Shown piece after piece: positions 46,992 to 57,310 of a stretch of DNA of 64,000 bases (positions within the stretch are counted from its first letter, which is position 1; each line of letters begins with the position of its first letter). Below the pieces are notes generated by a model that saw nothing but the letters and a program-made list of their open reading frames with translations, had not been told where the DNA came from and made no database searches. The stretch covers positions 11,303,501 to 11,367,500 of the forward strand of contig NC_066371.1 of the NCBI RefSeq assembly GCF_013377495.2, written 5' to 3'. The translations under genes and the position numbers were made by a program. The stretch comes from Cygnus atratus. Lineage: Eukaryota > Chordata > Aves > Anseriformes > Anatidae.

Positions 46992-49392
46992 GTGGGCTCT
47001 CTTAACTATTTTGGATAGCACTTTTGCACATACAAATATTTGGCAGATCAACAGCAAGCAAACATCAAATGACAGTAGCTGATTTGTGGGCATGGTCTGG
47101 TCCAACTAGACAGACAGCTAAGCACTAGGAAGTATTCTGTTAAATAATTATTCCCATAAAAAATCATTCTCCATTGCAGTCATGTTATCCAAACCAAGTC
47201 TTTTTGGTTCTTCTTTGAAAATGTGCCAGAGCATCCTTTTTCTCTCCCTTAGGTACCATTAAAGCAAGCCACCCCACAAGATGAAACAGAAATGCATTCA
47301 ACCTATTATTCTGGAAAGAAAAAGCTGTTTGTGGCCAAATCCAATGATATACCACACTTGTAGCTTCATTCCAGAAAACCTTCGGCTTTCACCAGGAGCC
47401 AAAGAGCTCCAAGCCTCTTCTCCCAGCCTCATCCTTCAACGAACTCCAGCGGCTGGCAGCGAAGAGCCCGCTGTTGGCACATGGTGAGGAGTTGGGTTGT
47501 TGGGAGATGAATGGCAATGCCCTGAGCCTTGACAAGATCCCACCTCATCCTACATCTGACCCTGATCACTTCCCAACACAAGGAGCAGCTCCCAGGGCAG
47601 CAGCCTCGTCTGACCACAGCTCAGTGCGTCTCTCCTGCCAGGTACGAAGCCCATCTCCGTACCCAATGGTTCTTGCCAATGTGAAATGCAATCCTGCTTC
47701 TTAACAGCCTCCGTGGGTTACAGAGGGGTGGTGGGTAACCATGGAAACCGAGTTGTAAAACAGCATGGGAGCTGACGTGTAATAAAGTGCTACCACCGTG
47801 CTACACCTGAATGGAGCCTGTCAGGAGGAGTAATTCTGGATGCGCCCCTAACGGGTCTGAGCAGCGCTGTCCTGGGCAGAAAGTCAGGCGTGGTCTGGAG
47901 GATGGCGTTAGAAGAAGGCAGGTACCAGCCATTAATCCAACTTAAGGTCCTCAAGACCCAGAAACCTACCATATTTATACTCTTTTCCTTCAGCATCTGA
48001 AAGGTGTGGATTTGTGCTCACACACATCCTTTACCAGTGTGTGTCAGACCCAGACAGCCCAGCCAGGGTTTTCTGGAGGAAATCCCGGCTCTTCTCGGCT
48101 TGTTCCAAAGACAGTTCATGGATGGACGAGAACCTTCTAGTTCAGATCAACATCACCAAAATACCAACTTCCATTTTTTCAAATAGAAACTGAACACCAA
48201 TGGTGTTCAAATACAAGTGCAAGACCTAGGAGTTTTTCAGTGTTAACAACTGAATTTCTTTCAAGAAATGCTCATGAACCTCAGTAGACTATGGAGACTG
48301 TAGAAGATGCAACTATAAAAGCCATGGCTTCAGGAGGAGAGGAGAAGATGCTCTTCCTCCACCTTCATTATTCATCTGTGCTGGGGATGGTCACCATCTG
48401 GACCTGAGATTTCAGGCCAGAACTATTTCTTCTCTTGCCATATCTACATCCTCAGCAATAGAAAACAGTGATGGAAGTGTAGCACAGTCCCACACTGACA
48501 CTGGTTTCTGTCTGTGAGTTCTCCTCCATGTGGTACATGAAAATAAATCATGCACAAAGCACACCGATCAATTCTGTCCAAGCAGTGTTAGTCTCCAAAA
48601 CCAACAAACTAGCACTTGAAGTTTCCTTACTCAGCTTGCTCTACTGCAACACAGAAGTTATTCTGCACCCCACACAGGTTTTTAAGACTCCTTTGCAAGG
48701 TGAAAGTCAAAAAGATAATCCTGTAGGCAGCAGAAAATCCTCCCAGCCAATGTTCTCAAAGGGAGCTCTCCAACAGTTCAACTTTCCCTATGTAGCTCTC
48801 CTAATAATTAATGGGAAATAAAGTCCTATGGGAAAATTGCCACCAGGTAATTAATCAAAAATGAAAATGAGAGCAGAAAGAACGGATATGTTGCAGAAAG
48901 CTTGTAAATTGAAAGAGGCAGACTTAGTTGTGATTTCTTAACCTGTCTCAGAGGGTAAGTAATGCGTGCTCCACGTTCATCAGCAGCTCACCCAGGACTC
49001 TCAGTTTCATCCATTCACACTTTGGAAACAAGAGACATTGTGATGGGAATGTTTGTGCCTGGCCATATTTCCCAGTGGCCCTGCATGCACAGACTTGCTA
49101 GCACAGACAGGGGAATGTCTGTCAAGGACAATCTCAAATGCTCTGTGTGGATCTATCACCAGGTGACCACTTAAAAATAAAGGTCGCTGCTTGCTTTCTA
49201 CCTGTGGGCTCAAGCTGCTTATCAGCTTGATAGGAGTGGTTCATTAAAACACAGAAAAATGTCCTTTCTATATCTAAGCAATGTTGAAAAGTTCTTTTGC
49301 CTCAGCATCTGTGAAATGCCTCCCCAAAGAGCGAATGCTCTTCCTCATGCTCAAGCACATTTATCTCACTGTTACTAAAGAAGACTACAGAA
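46992..49392. other. unique non-coding sequence
   Basis: No supported gene. CNE-like words at 48800-48860 (CTAATAATTAATGGG, GGTAATTAATC). Confidence 0.45.
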
Positions 49393-49433
49393 GAATTTAA
49401 AAAAATAATTTAAAAATTTAAAAAAAAAAAAAT
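49393..49433 (+). repeat. A-rich low-complexity run
   Basis: AATTTAAAAAAATAATTT followed by a longer A-run. Confidence 0.8.
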
Positions 49434-49596
49434 ACCTTTTAAGATCAAAATTGATGTCCTCTTGGGAAACAGAGTTGCGAAACAATCACTGGAAATGCCC
49501 AGCTCCCAGCATCGTCTCCAACTGCAGCTTGCCAGCACGAGTGCCTGAGCTATCACAGCTGCTGGGGAATCCTAAGAGGGAAGAGGATGAAGATGG

Positions 49597-49731
49597 ATGG
49601 TCTTACGATTAAGCTAGAAGCCAGGGATTCGAAGGGTTGTGGCATCACTTCCAGACCTCCCGCGTTGACTTTGGGCAAGTCAATTAACCTCTCTGTGCCT
49701 CTGCTTGCCATCTGTAAAATGGAGATAAGAG
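49597..49731 (+). repeat. MIR-like (CORE-SINE) relic, best preserved in window
   Basis: A tRNA-derived head (TGGTCTTACGATTAAGC, then AGCCAGGGATTCGAAGGG) is followed by GGCATCACTTCCAGACC and the diagnostic core TTGGGCAAGTCAATTAACCT, CTCTGTGCCTC and CATCTGTAAAATGGAGATAA. The core words are nearly identical to the CORE-SINE consensus. The original B-box is damaged, so no transcription is expected. Confidence 0.8.
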
Positions 49732-50533
49732 ACTTCCCTACAGCACAGAAGTGTTTGAAAGAGACTTGTGTGTTTGACAGATGCTCTCATCCAATGCCAA
49801 CAGGAGTCATGAGATTTCATTGACAGGAGAGTGATGGAGTGGAGAAGACCCACTGCCATTTGGGGTTACGTAGCTTTGTAAAAACTCAGTAGGTATCTGT
49901 TCAGCTTTCCTCGCCACCTCTTTTGCACATGTCTGTCTTCCAAGGTGCAAAAACTCTCTCAGCCAATCCCTGGCTCCAGTACGAGCTTTAGGAACCCACA
50001 AAGCTCATAGGCTGCTTCCCACCCTCCACAAGGGCTTGAGAGGGTCAGCATGGATTTTTGCCACTAAAAAGAAGTCATGGGAATCATGGAAAAGAAGCCA
50101 TGGAGAGCCTAGCCCTGCCTTATCCTTACAAGTGAGGAAGTGCCCAAGGCTGAAGGCTCTGCTGCCCTGGGTCCCGCTGCCCTCACACCCACAGGGTGCA
50201 CAGATTAATGCCTATTTCCAGAAAGGCACCGAGCCCATCCCGGCAAAGCAAGAGTCATCACAGCCAGCCTGACCTACCCATTTCTCCCACCACACCACAC
50301 TTCAGGGGCTCACTAATCCCTAGAAACCCTTTACAGATCTGGAAACAAAGGAACATAATTTTCCATTGCATTTTTTTTTAAGACTTCAGAAAAGAAAAAC
50401 ATTCCTGTGCTTTCACAGGGAACGTTACATTTCCCTTATCGGCTTCACAAGACAAGTTAAAGCATCTAATCTCAGCTCTGCCAGAGCCCACCTGACCCTT
50501 CTCTGCGAGACTCGGGAGGAGCATTTTTCTCTC
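49732..50533. other. unique non-coding sequence
   Basis: Nothing identifiable beyond chance frames. Confidence 0.5.
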
Positions 50534-50555
50534 TTTTTTTTTTTTTTTTTTTTTT
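50534..50555 (-). repeat. poly(T) run, 22 nt
   Basis: Uninterrupted T-run, directly before a conserved-looking block. No retroposon body recognised. Confidence 0.88.
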
Positions 50556-50569
50556 GGTATTAAAATCCC

Positions 50570-50780
50570 ATAGTGTTATTAAAAGGAATTGTTCAATTCC
50601 TTTAATTGGCTCAGAAGATAAATTCTTCCCGCAGCCCGGGGGTCACGGCCATCAGCAGCTATTTATTAGCTGCATTGATTGAGAAGAACAGCCTTTAAAT
50701 GGAAATAAATTGAATTCTATGGCAAAGAAGATTCCATACAGGCTATTAATGTGAGACAGGAAGGCTTAGCTGTTTTATTT
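50570..50780. promoter_or_regulatory. strong CNE-like block with perfect palindrome
   Basis: Begins with AAAGGAATTG-TT-CAATTCCTTT (50582-50603), then TTAATTGGCTC, a CpG-bearing patch (CCCGCAGCCCGGGGGTCACGG), CAGCTATTTATTAGCTGC, TTTAAATGGAAATAAATTG and GGCTATTAATGTGAG. AGCTATTTATTAGCT is itself near-palindromic and MEF2-like. The mixture of palindromes, homeodomain words and retained CpG suggests a regulatory element, by inference. Confidence 0.38.
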
Positions 50781-50853
50781 TTTATTTATTTGTTCCCCTC
50801 CTCAGCTCTGAGCCATCCTCCAGCTCCCAGCTGCTTCCTGTCTCTCCCACCAG

Positions 50854-51006
50854 CCATCCCCTCCTCACCATGAGGATTTCCTTACCTACGCTGGCAAGAG
50901 CAAGTACAAGGGTGATGGCGATGGTGGAGACTTGGATAACCTCAGGGAGGCTCCAAATCTGTTCCACAGGGCCCAGGCGAAGGAAGGAGAAGTGATGGAG
51001 AGCAAG
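50854..51006 (+). CDS. candidate 153-nt internal coding exon, function unknown
   Basis: A long pyrimidine tract (from about 50817) ends in CTCTCCCACCAG. The following 153 nt are open in phase 0 and end in GAGAGCAAG|GTGAGA; a stop follows two codons after the donor and another lies just upstream of the tract, so the open frame nearly coincides with the exon. The predicted 51 residues start PSPPHHEDFLTYAGKSKYKG, continue with an acidic glycine-rich patch and end EGEVMESK. Both splice sites are good. No family is recognised. The minus strand also offers a weaker 73-nt exon over the same bases (50886-50958). Confidence 0.35.
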
Positions 51007-53109
51007 GTGAGATAGCCACATGCATGCACAACAGAAATGAGAAGGGGAGCACAGCTCTACCAGTCTCTCTGTGGTGTTTTTTATTTTATTTCTGCCTTTT
51101 CCACTGCTCTTGGATTGTCTTTGCCACCCCCTGTCAGTTCCAAATACATTTCATGGTGCTCGCCTTCATTCCAGAGTTTAATTGCTTGAGATTGTTACTT
51201 GTAGGCTGTTAATTTATTAAAACCAGATCTCCCGTATTACTCCGGAGCCCAGAAGAATCATTGCCTTCTATTAAAGGCAGCGGCGCGTGCCCGCTTGTCT
51301 TTTCTCTCTGGTCACCTCTGTAATTGCAGCCCTCTGCTAAGATGGAAAACTCCCCCCTGCCAACTAAGCATCCTCCTCAGAGCAGGTGGGCTGAGGAGCA
51401 CACAGGGGAGACAAACTCACTCGGGGCATAAATGGATATAACTTCTTGGATGTCCACAGAGGAGTGTGTGATTGCATTAGAGATGCACAAAACCTCGAAG
51501 CTATTCAGGTCATGTTTCCCCAGGTGGGAGAAAAACTCAAGTCAGGGGCTGTTGGTGACTGGTATCATGCAGACAGACATTACTAAAATACAATGACAGG
51601 CGACCACAGCATCCGATAGAGCCAGCACTGCAAACTGACAAAGCACTGTCCTCACCCAGATAAGCACAGAAAAATATTCCTTGGTTGTCTGGACTGTCCC
51701 TCCAGTCAAATACCTTCCTCAAAGCCAGACACTTGCACTGCCTAATGGTGCCAGAAACAGAGAGAGCATTCGTATACCAGGATACATACATATCCACATA
51801 CCAGCATGGGAGATATGTGAAAACAGGTGGCTGATACAGGCCAGAAACTCCCCACTTCTTCTCATCCACCATCTCTCCATCTCCCCAAGGTTGCTCAGCT
51901 GCCTTCATCATGCCCTGCCCTTCCTCTGAAGGGCTTTTTTGGCAGCCCATGCACAAATCTGGTCTCACAGAGCTGCTCGATAGCATCTAAAATGCAGAAG
52001 TAGCATCCTTTAAGGCAGTGCTTGAGTCTAGTGTTCAAACTCGTAAAGAAAAGAAAGGGAGTCAACAGGAAATTGGGAGATGGAAAAACATCATATACTT
52101 GAGATGCTGCTGAGTAGCAGCATAGGGGAAACATCCCTACATTTCCTGAGATCCCACAATCACAAGAGGCAAATAACCCTTCCCCTCCCAGTACATTACA
52201 GGTTCCAGAGTTAACAACCCATGCAGCCCCCTTGCATTACAGCCCAGTCCATATTTTAGGCACACAGTGTGTGAATTCCCTTGAATCTGGGTGCCTCTGG
52301 TTTGTAACCTCACCAAGACTTTGCACAGAGCTTCACAGATGTAAAAACATGAGCTCAAACATGAGATAAAAACATCACCGAATGCTGGAATAGGGCACTG
52401 GATCCAGAAAAGCCAGGGCATTACCTGAGGTTTCCAATATCCCCAGCCTGCTACCAGGAGGGCACAGGAGTCCCAGTCCTCCTGAGGTCCAGACATCACC
52501 GATGCTTCACAAGGCACCTAGACATCCCATGACTTTTTCCCCCAAAATAAGCAAGTAGCTGGGACGCTGCTCCCCGCAGATGCAGGCACAGGCTGAAGCT
52601 CCCATTACCCACCAGCCAGCAATGATAACAATAGCATTACAATAGTAAAACAATAAAATTTTGTTTACCTCCTAAACAGTTAGCTCATTTCAGCACTTTG
52701 CCTCCAAGTGCTAGATAATAATGGGATACAAGACAGGCAGTAGGTTTCCGTACCCAAAACAGCGTGGGTTCATCTGTGATGTTAAAGACGTTGAGAGCTG
52801 TTGCTCCACACTCCCGATCCTGGATGTGGCGTGGCTGGAGGAGGTGGCATTAGCTGTAGTTTGGGCTGCACACGGGGATTTCTCTGGGGTACACAGCTGG
52901 GGCAAGCCAAACTAGCTGCTCTGATGCCTGTGGACTGGCATTGACCTAGATCCTTTGAATCTCTGCTTCCCTTTTATTGAAACAGCCTGGACTGGTTTGC
53001 TTTTACCTACTTGATTTATTTTAGACAAAAACGTGCCATGATCTAATCTGAGATCTTCAAGGAGGAACACACAGCAAAAGATGGCACTTACAAAGATCCC
53101 CAAAACTCA
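51007..53109. other. unique non-coding sequence
   Basis: A CNE-like patch at 51170-51340 (GGCTGTTAATTTATTAAAACC and GCAGCGGCGCGTGCCCGC). The rest is unremarkable with chance frames. Confidence 0.42.
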
Positions 53110-53480
53110 TTTCATTTAAACAAGGCTGTTATTGGGTTTTAATATAGGAATTGATTATTATAAGCAGGCTTATTGAGCTTAGCAGCTTAGATTTGTATCT
53201 ATTTTATCACTGTTAATCTTTGATAAATATGTTTTTAATAATCTCTAGGTATTTATTGAACATAAAACTGTCATGTGAAATAGAGAGTGAGATTGCTAAA
53301 GAGACTTATTATACACCACTTCGATACAAATTCATTATTAAAACCCTTTTACTGAGGTTTACTTTTAACCACAACATAACAGATGTGCGTACTGCACAGT
53401 TAATCTATAATAAATATATTTTAATAAACTATTGATATTTAACCTGCAGTAACCATCTTAATAAATATGATACATGGGCT
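53110..53480. promoter_or_regulatory. very AT-rich conserved-looking block
   Basis: About 370 bp with TTTTAATATAGGAATTGATT, GTTAATCTTTGATAAATATG, TTTTTAATAATCTC, TTCATTATTAAAACC, GTTAATCTATAATAAATATA and TTTTAATAAACTATTGA. It is among the most AT-rich stretches outside simple repeats, and is not itself repetitive. It could be a conserved enhancer or a matrix-attachment type region; no test is possible here. Confidence 0.35.
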
Positions 53481-54239
53481 ATTGGACAAGCTGCTCTTCT
53501 TAGCTCTGTCAGACACTTGGAGGATACGGAGCCAGTATGAGAAGAGGAGGAAAGCTGTGGCCTGCTGGAAGGCAGTTTATTCAGCAGTCCACTACAGCCC
53601 TCAGGCGCCCTGGCCACTGGCCTCATTGCTATTCCAGCCTCAGCTCTCCAGCCCCACCTTCGTACATGCCTCTGCCATCTCGGCTCAGCCCTGAGCCAAA
53701 TTAACACCTGGCCTCAGATGTCAAAGGCTGTTAACTCTACTCCCGGTGCCTGCAGACCACGCTCTGCCTACCCAATAGTTCTGCTAAGAGGATAAACATC
53801 CTCAGTGGATCGGGAGCAGGCCAGAGCCCCCATCCCTGGGGTGGGCAAAACACAAGGTTTGTGAGAATAGGGATCAACAGAGAAGCTCAAATGAGGTGAT
53901 TTCAGCTTTGAACTCAGCGGAGGCCAGCAAATGCCTCTGACACATGGACTAGACAGAAGTCTGACTCCAAGCCATCAGAGGTAAAAGACTTGACCCGCAG
54001 TGCTGCTGAGACCCCCTGGGATGCTCTCAGAGATGGATTTGTCATCCTGTGCATCACTTAACAACTGAGGTTAGTTGCAACAAGCTGGCTGCGGCGGATA
54101 CACACAAAATTTCACCCCCAGAACTAATCGAACGGGAGAAGAGCAGGGTAATTCCTCCCCTGTCCTCTCCTCTGGGTCCTGCCCCACTTATTATAGGGCC
54201 ACTGTTACAGGCCCCATGATCCCTCCTGCAGGCCACCGT
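53481..54239. other. unique non-coding sequence
   Basis: GC-richer, no supported gene. Confidence 0.5.
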
Positions 54240-54500
54240 CTGATTTCCATCTATCAGAGAGAGCCAAGGATCTTAACGTGCAACTTCTAATTGAGCTGTA
54301 TCATCTGCCACAAACATGAAATTAATGGTCCTACATCATAATCATAAATTCATACATAACCCCATGCACCAGCAAATAACTCTTTGCAGTGACACTACAA
54401 TGGTAAGCCGATTTGCAAGACGCACACGCTACCCAGGAATCCTAATTAACCAAATTAACACCATCACTTCAAATCATGTCCCAGCAGTAGGACATTTCCG
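54240..54500. promoter_or_regulatory. AT-rich conserved-looking block
   Basis: CTTCTAATTGAGCTG, GAAATTAATGGTCC, CATAATCATAAATTC and CCTAATTAACCAAATTAACA cluster here, with CpGs kept at AACGTGC, GCCGATTTG and GACGCACACGC. Inferred regulatory element. Confidence 0.33.
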
Positions 54501-55006
54501 ATTGGCCTCAGGCTGGAGCAAAGCAGCCAAATGAAAGCCTGACAGCATCTCCACAGGTCCGGAGGGCTAAACCTTTACAGAGGGAAGTTTCTGGTGCCCA
54601 CCCGTGCATAAGCGGAAGGGAGTGAAACATCTCCCAAGAGTATCTAAGTGCCAATGCAGGACACGCTAACCCAGGAGCAGCCCTCAGTTTCTCATGCATT
54701 TCCCCAGCTTAACCTGCAATGTCAGGAACCCACTCTTGCCAAGCTGTGAGCACTCAAGGCATGCTCCAGAGGCTTGTGACCCTGCCAAATCCCTCTGGAG
54801 CATGCCAAACTGTGCCTTGGATGAGCCAAGCCATGGGTCTGGGGTCACAGAGCAGAGCTGGCAAGAGAAGCCAGCATGGAGCGCTCTTTGTGAACCCCAA
54901 ACCCACTTGCACCCATTTCCACTTGTGACTTGCCCGAGCTGTTTAGAGCTCAACATCTTTTTTTATCTCCTTCAGGATAGCCAGGTTTTTCTACTTCTGC
55001 CTTGGG
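54501..55006. other. non-coding sequence upstream of the tRNA cluster
   Basis: GC-richer text with several overlapping chance frames on both strands. No gene supported. Confidence 0.45.
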
Positions 55007-55060
55007 AAAAAAGAAGTCTCTATTTTGGGAACACGTGGGATTCAAGCCCACGACGGTCTC
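55007..55060 (-). pseudogene. tRNA-like T-arm relic with T6 run
   Basis: On the minus strand CGTGGG-CTTGAAT-CCCACG (55034-55052) forms a perfect 6-bp T-stem with a 7-nt loop. It contains a B-box-like GGCTTGAATCC (two changes from GGTTCGANTCC). A T6 tract follows at 55007-55012, 21 nt downstream of the arm. GAGACCG precedes the arm. I find no A-box, anticodon arm or matching acceptor strand upstream, so this is a 3' fragment of a tRNA or a chance B-box hairpin. Confidence 0.4.
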
Positions 55061-55283
55061 AGCGCTCCCTGCATGAAGGACAAGAGCCGCAAGCCCTGTG
55101 CCAGAGCGCCTGGCTCACATCTCTCCTCACTCAGCCTGCATGATAAGGGGGCTCAGTCCCACCAAAGCGCTTCCACTGAGGCACTGAATGGTTTTGCCCC
55201 CCCAGGCACAACAGAGGGCTGAGGGCTCCCCTCCCTGCTCTGAACAGATGCTCTAAAAGCCAGGACGGGGGTTGTGGACTGCC

Positions 55284-55290
55284 AAAAAAA
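55284..55290 (-). terminator. RNA polymerase III terminator of tRNA-Leu
   Basis: A T7 run on the minus strand starts 10 nt after the tRNA 3' end, the usual position for Pol III termination. Confidence 0.9.
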
Positions 55291-55300
55291 GGAGACTCCT

Positions 55301-55382
55301 ACCAGAAGTGGGGTTCGAACCCACGCGGGCATGCGCCCATTGGATCTTAAGTCCAACGCCTTCACCACTCGGCCATCCTGGT
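55301..55382 (-). tRNA. tRNA-Leu (anticodon TAA)
   Basis: Decodes UUA leucine codons in cytoplasmic translation. The 82-nt minus-strand body folds completely. The acceptor is ACCAGGA with TTCTGGT (one G-T pair). The D-arm GCCGAGTGGTGAAGGC is followed by the anticodon stem TTGGA/TCCAA around CTTAAGA (anticodon at 55347-55349). The long class II variable arm is GGGC-GCAT-GCCC, and the T-stem GTGGG/CCCAC encloses TTCGAAC. Internal A- and B-boxes are intact and a T7 terminator follows. There is no intron and CCA is not encoded, as expected for a eukaryotic nuclear gene. The D-loop has GTGGTGAAGG, where I recall GTGGTTAAGG as usual in vertebrates; this appears to be a minor variant. The gene looks functional. 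Two tRNA-like relics in the same orientation flank it. Confidence 0.96.
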
Positions 55383-56104
55383 GGGCTGCCTGCTGCCCCC
55401 TGGCCTGCCAGGTCCCCCCTGGAGGACTCACTCCCTGCCAAGCCATCAGGGTCCCAGCTTGGGGCACTGCCCGAGCCCAAAACATCTTCCCCTCCTCACT
55501 GCCTTCTTTAAGTTCCCTGGTGAGCTGGCCTCTGGCAAGGCACAGTGAGAAAGCCTCCTCGCTCCCTTTCCTTGTACCCCACAATAAATGCTTTCCTACC
55601 CCATGGACTTTGCAAAACGTCACAGTTTTGCTCCCATGTCCTGGTGCCCCATCACCAAGAAGCAAACCTCTGCTCAGCCCAGCTGGCACACCCCGACCAA
55701 ACACCTCGCTGGGAAGTGCCAGCTCTTATGGCCATGGAGAGTGGCACAGCACTCATGTGCCATGCCAGATCCTCATGCAAGGACCACAGACATCAGTGAT
55801 AACACCGCCAGGTACGAGGGACATCTCTGGGGGGTGTCAGCCTGACCCCACTGGGTGTCTCAGGGGGACAGGGGCAGCTCTGCCAGCCTACCAGTGCTCA
55901 GCCAGACCCGCTGAGCAGTTAAAGCATCATCCTTCCTCCTCGGGTCCTGCTCCTCACCCGCTCTGGCCTGCACTGGGGGCTCGAATGGAGTGTTGAGCCA
56001 GGAAAAACTGTGGGGCATGGGAGTCCTCCCTTTCCCTTTGGGATGAGCTATACATTTTTGTGCTTTTGCTTTGCCCTGTAGGAAAAACAAATAAAAACAA
56101 CAAC
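55383..56104. other. GC-richer non-coding sequence between tRNA features
   Basis: The long plus frame 55274-55996 crosses the tRNA gene and is not credible as protein. No other feature is seen. An A-rich stretch lies at 56081-56108. Confidence 0.5.
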
Positions 56105-56200
56105 AAAATCTTTGTTTGCTGAATCACATGGGATTCAAACTCACAGCCTCAAAACAAGGCTGCATTCACTAAGTCTCTAGCCCTTAAGCCACAGGAGCCT
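56105..56200 (-). pseudogene. tRNA-Leu-like pseudogene
   Basis: The minus strand reads GGCTCCTG, then an A-box-like TGGCTTAAGGGCT, then ACTTAGTGAATGCAG in the anticodon-arm position. A variable-arm-like hairpin GCCTT-GTTTT-GAGGC follows, then a T-arm GTGAG-TTTGAAT-CCCAT and a T4 tract (56105-56108). Order and spacing follow a class II tRNA, most like Leu. The acceptor strands do not pair, the T-stem has a mismatch and the anticodon stem is broken, so it is a decayed copy. A tRNA-derived SINE head is an alternative. Confidence 0.48.
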
Positions 56201-57089
56201 GATGCTTTCTGTCTCTGTTTCAGCCACTCTCCCTTCCCAGGCCTGCACCTTCACACAGCACTGCCATCGCTTTGGTGGGATGCTGCAACCTGTTCCCAGT
56301 CTTGCTCCCTCCCAGGGGATTCCCAGACATCCCAGATCCCTGCACTGGGCTTGCCCAGCCCCAGCCCTGGTGCCCACAGAGACAATCCTGGCCAGACCTT
56401 TTCATAGGAGGATCCCACCCGCTGAAGACATGCTGGAGCCTCCTCCGCCATGGGAAGGGCTGGGAAGATGCAGACTTTCCCCCTGGGGACATCCCCAGGT
56501 AGGTCCGACAGTTTGTGGGAAACCTTTCTTTTGGCTCCAGTAAAGCAAAACATTTGGGGACACATCCCAGGCCCAAAAGGGGGTGTCTCTGTGGAGGTAA
56601 AGGGGATGGTGCTTGTTGGGTCTGCCCTGCTTGGAGCTGAGCAATTCCCTCCTCGCTTCCCCAGGGACTGCTAACAAACGTGCTCGAGGGTGCCTGAGCT
56701 GCTCGGAGGGCTTGCAGCCAGTGGGCACAGGGGTGAGAGGCACTGACCAGAAAATGGGGTGTTTCCAGCTCTCAGAAAAGGGTAACATTGAGGGGACACC
56801 CTGGCCTCCAGAGATGATGCAGTCTGTATCGCCTTGCTGGGGTCTCTTTAGACCCCAGGTATCCCGCTGCAGGGTGCTGCAGGTCCTCAGCTCAGCAGGG
56901 GAATGGGTTAATCCATCCACACACAAAAACCCTTCCAGAAGGAAATTCACCCCTTTCAGTGCCAAGAGGGGACAGCAACTGCTTCCCTTTGCTCTTCCCA
57001 TTACAGCCACAGCAACACGCTGTGCGGGTCCGTGTGTGCAGGATCGCAGCCCAGCATCCCCAGATGCCTCCAGCTGCAGCACCCGCATT
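56201..57089. other. GC-richer unique non-coding sequence
   Basis: Opposed long frames (56402-57097 minus, 231 codons; 56613-57236 plus, 207 codons) overlap each other and resemble no family. I take them as chance frames in GC-richer DNA. Confidence 0.42.
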
Positions 57090-57310
57090 AGTATCAAACG
57101 AAGCCGTGTTCACAAAGGGTGTTGCGCTTGCCAGCTCCAGAGGAATCTGCTTCTAATGAGTGACTTCAAAGCATTAATGAGCTTGCAAAGCTCTCCTCTT
57201 TGTTTACAGAGCTGGACCTCGTGCGCTTGGCATTAAGACAGGGGTCACCTGTCAGGCGAAGAGAATGCATGTGCATGTCGGTGAATATAATATATTTGTC
57301 ATCCTCTAAG
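57090..57310. promoter_or_regulatory. conserved-looking non-coding block
   Basis: CAAACGAAGCCGTGTTC, GTTGCGCTTGCC, CTTCTAATGAGTG, AAGCATTAATGAGC, TCTTTGTTTACAGAGC and GAATGCATGTGCATGTCGG occur together. TTTGTTTAC is a good forkhead site, and several CpGs are retained. Inferred enhancer. Confidence 0.33.

Noticed and set aside
50886..50958. 73-nt minus-strand exon reading a hydrophobic segment (IQVSTIAITLVLALASV) with a GTAAGG donor
   Set aside because: It is antisense to the better supported 153-nt plus-strand candidate. The acceptor is weaker, with the pyrimidine tract about 20 nt away from the AG, and only one of the two can be real.
55274..55996. 240-codon plus-strand frame
   Set aside because: It runs across the complete tRNA-Leu gene on the opposite strand and overlaps other long frames. 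No protein family is recognisable.
56402..57236. Opposed 231- and 207-codon frames
   Set aside because: Both strands are open over the same GC-richer DNA, neither has splice or start support, and neither resembles a known family.
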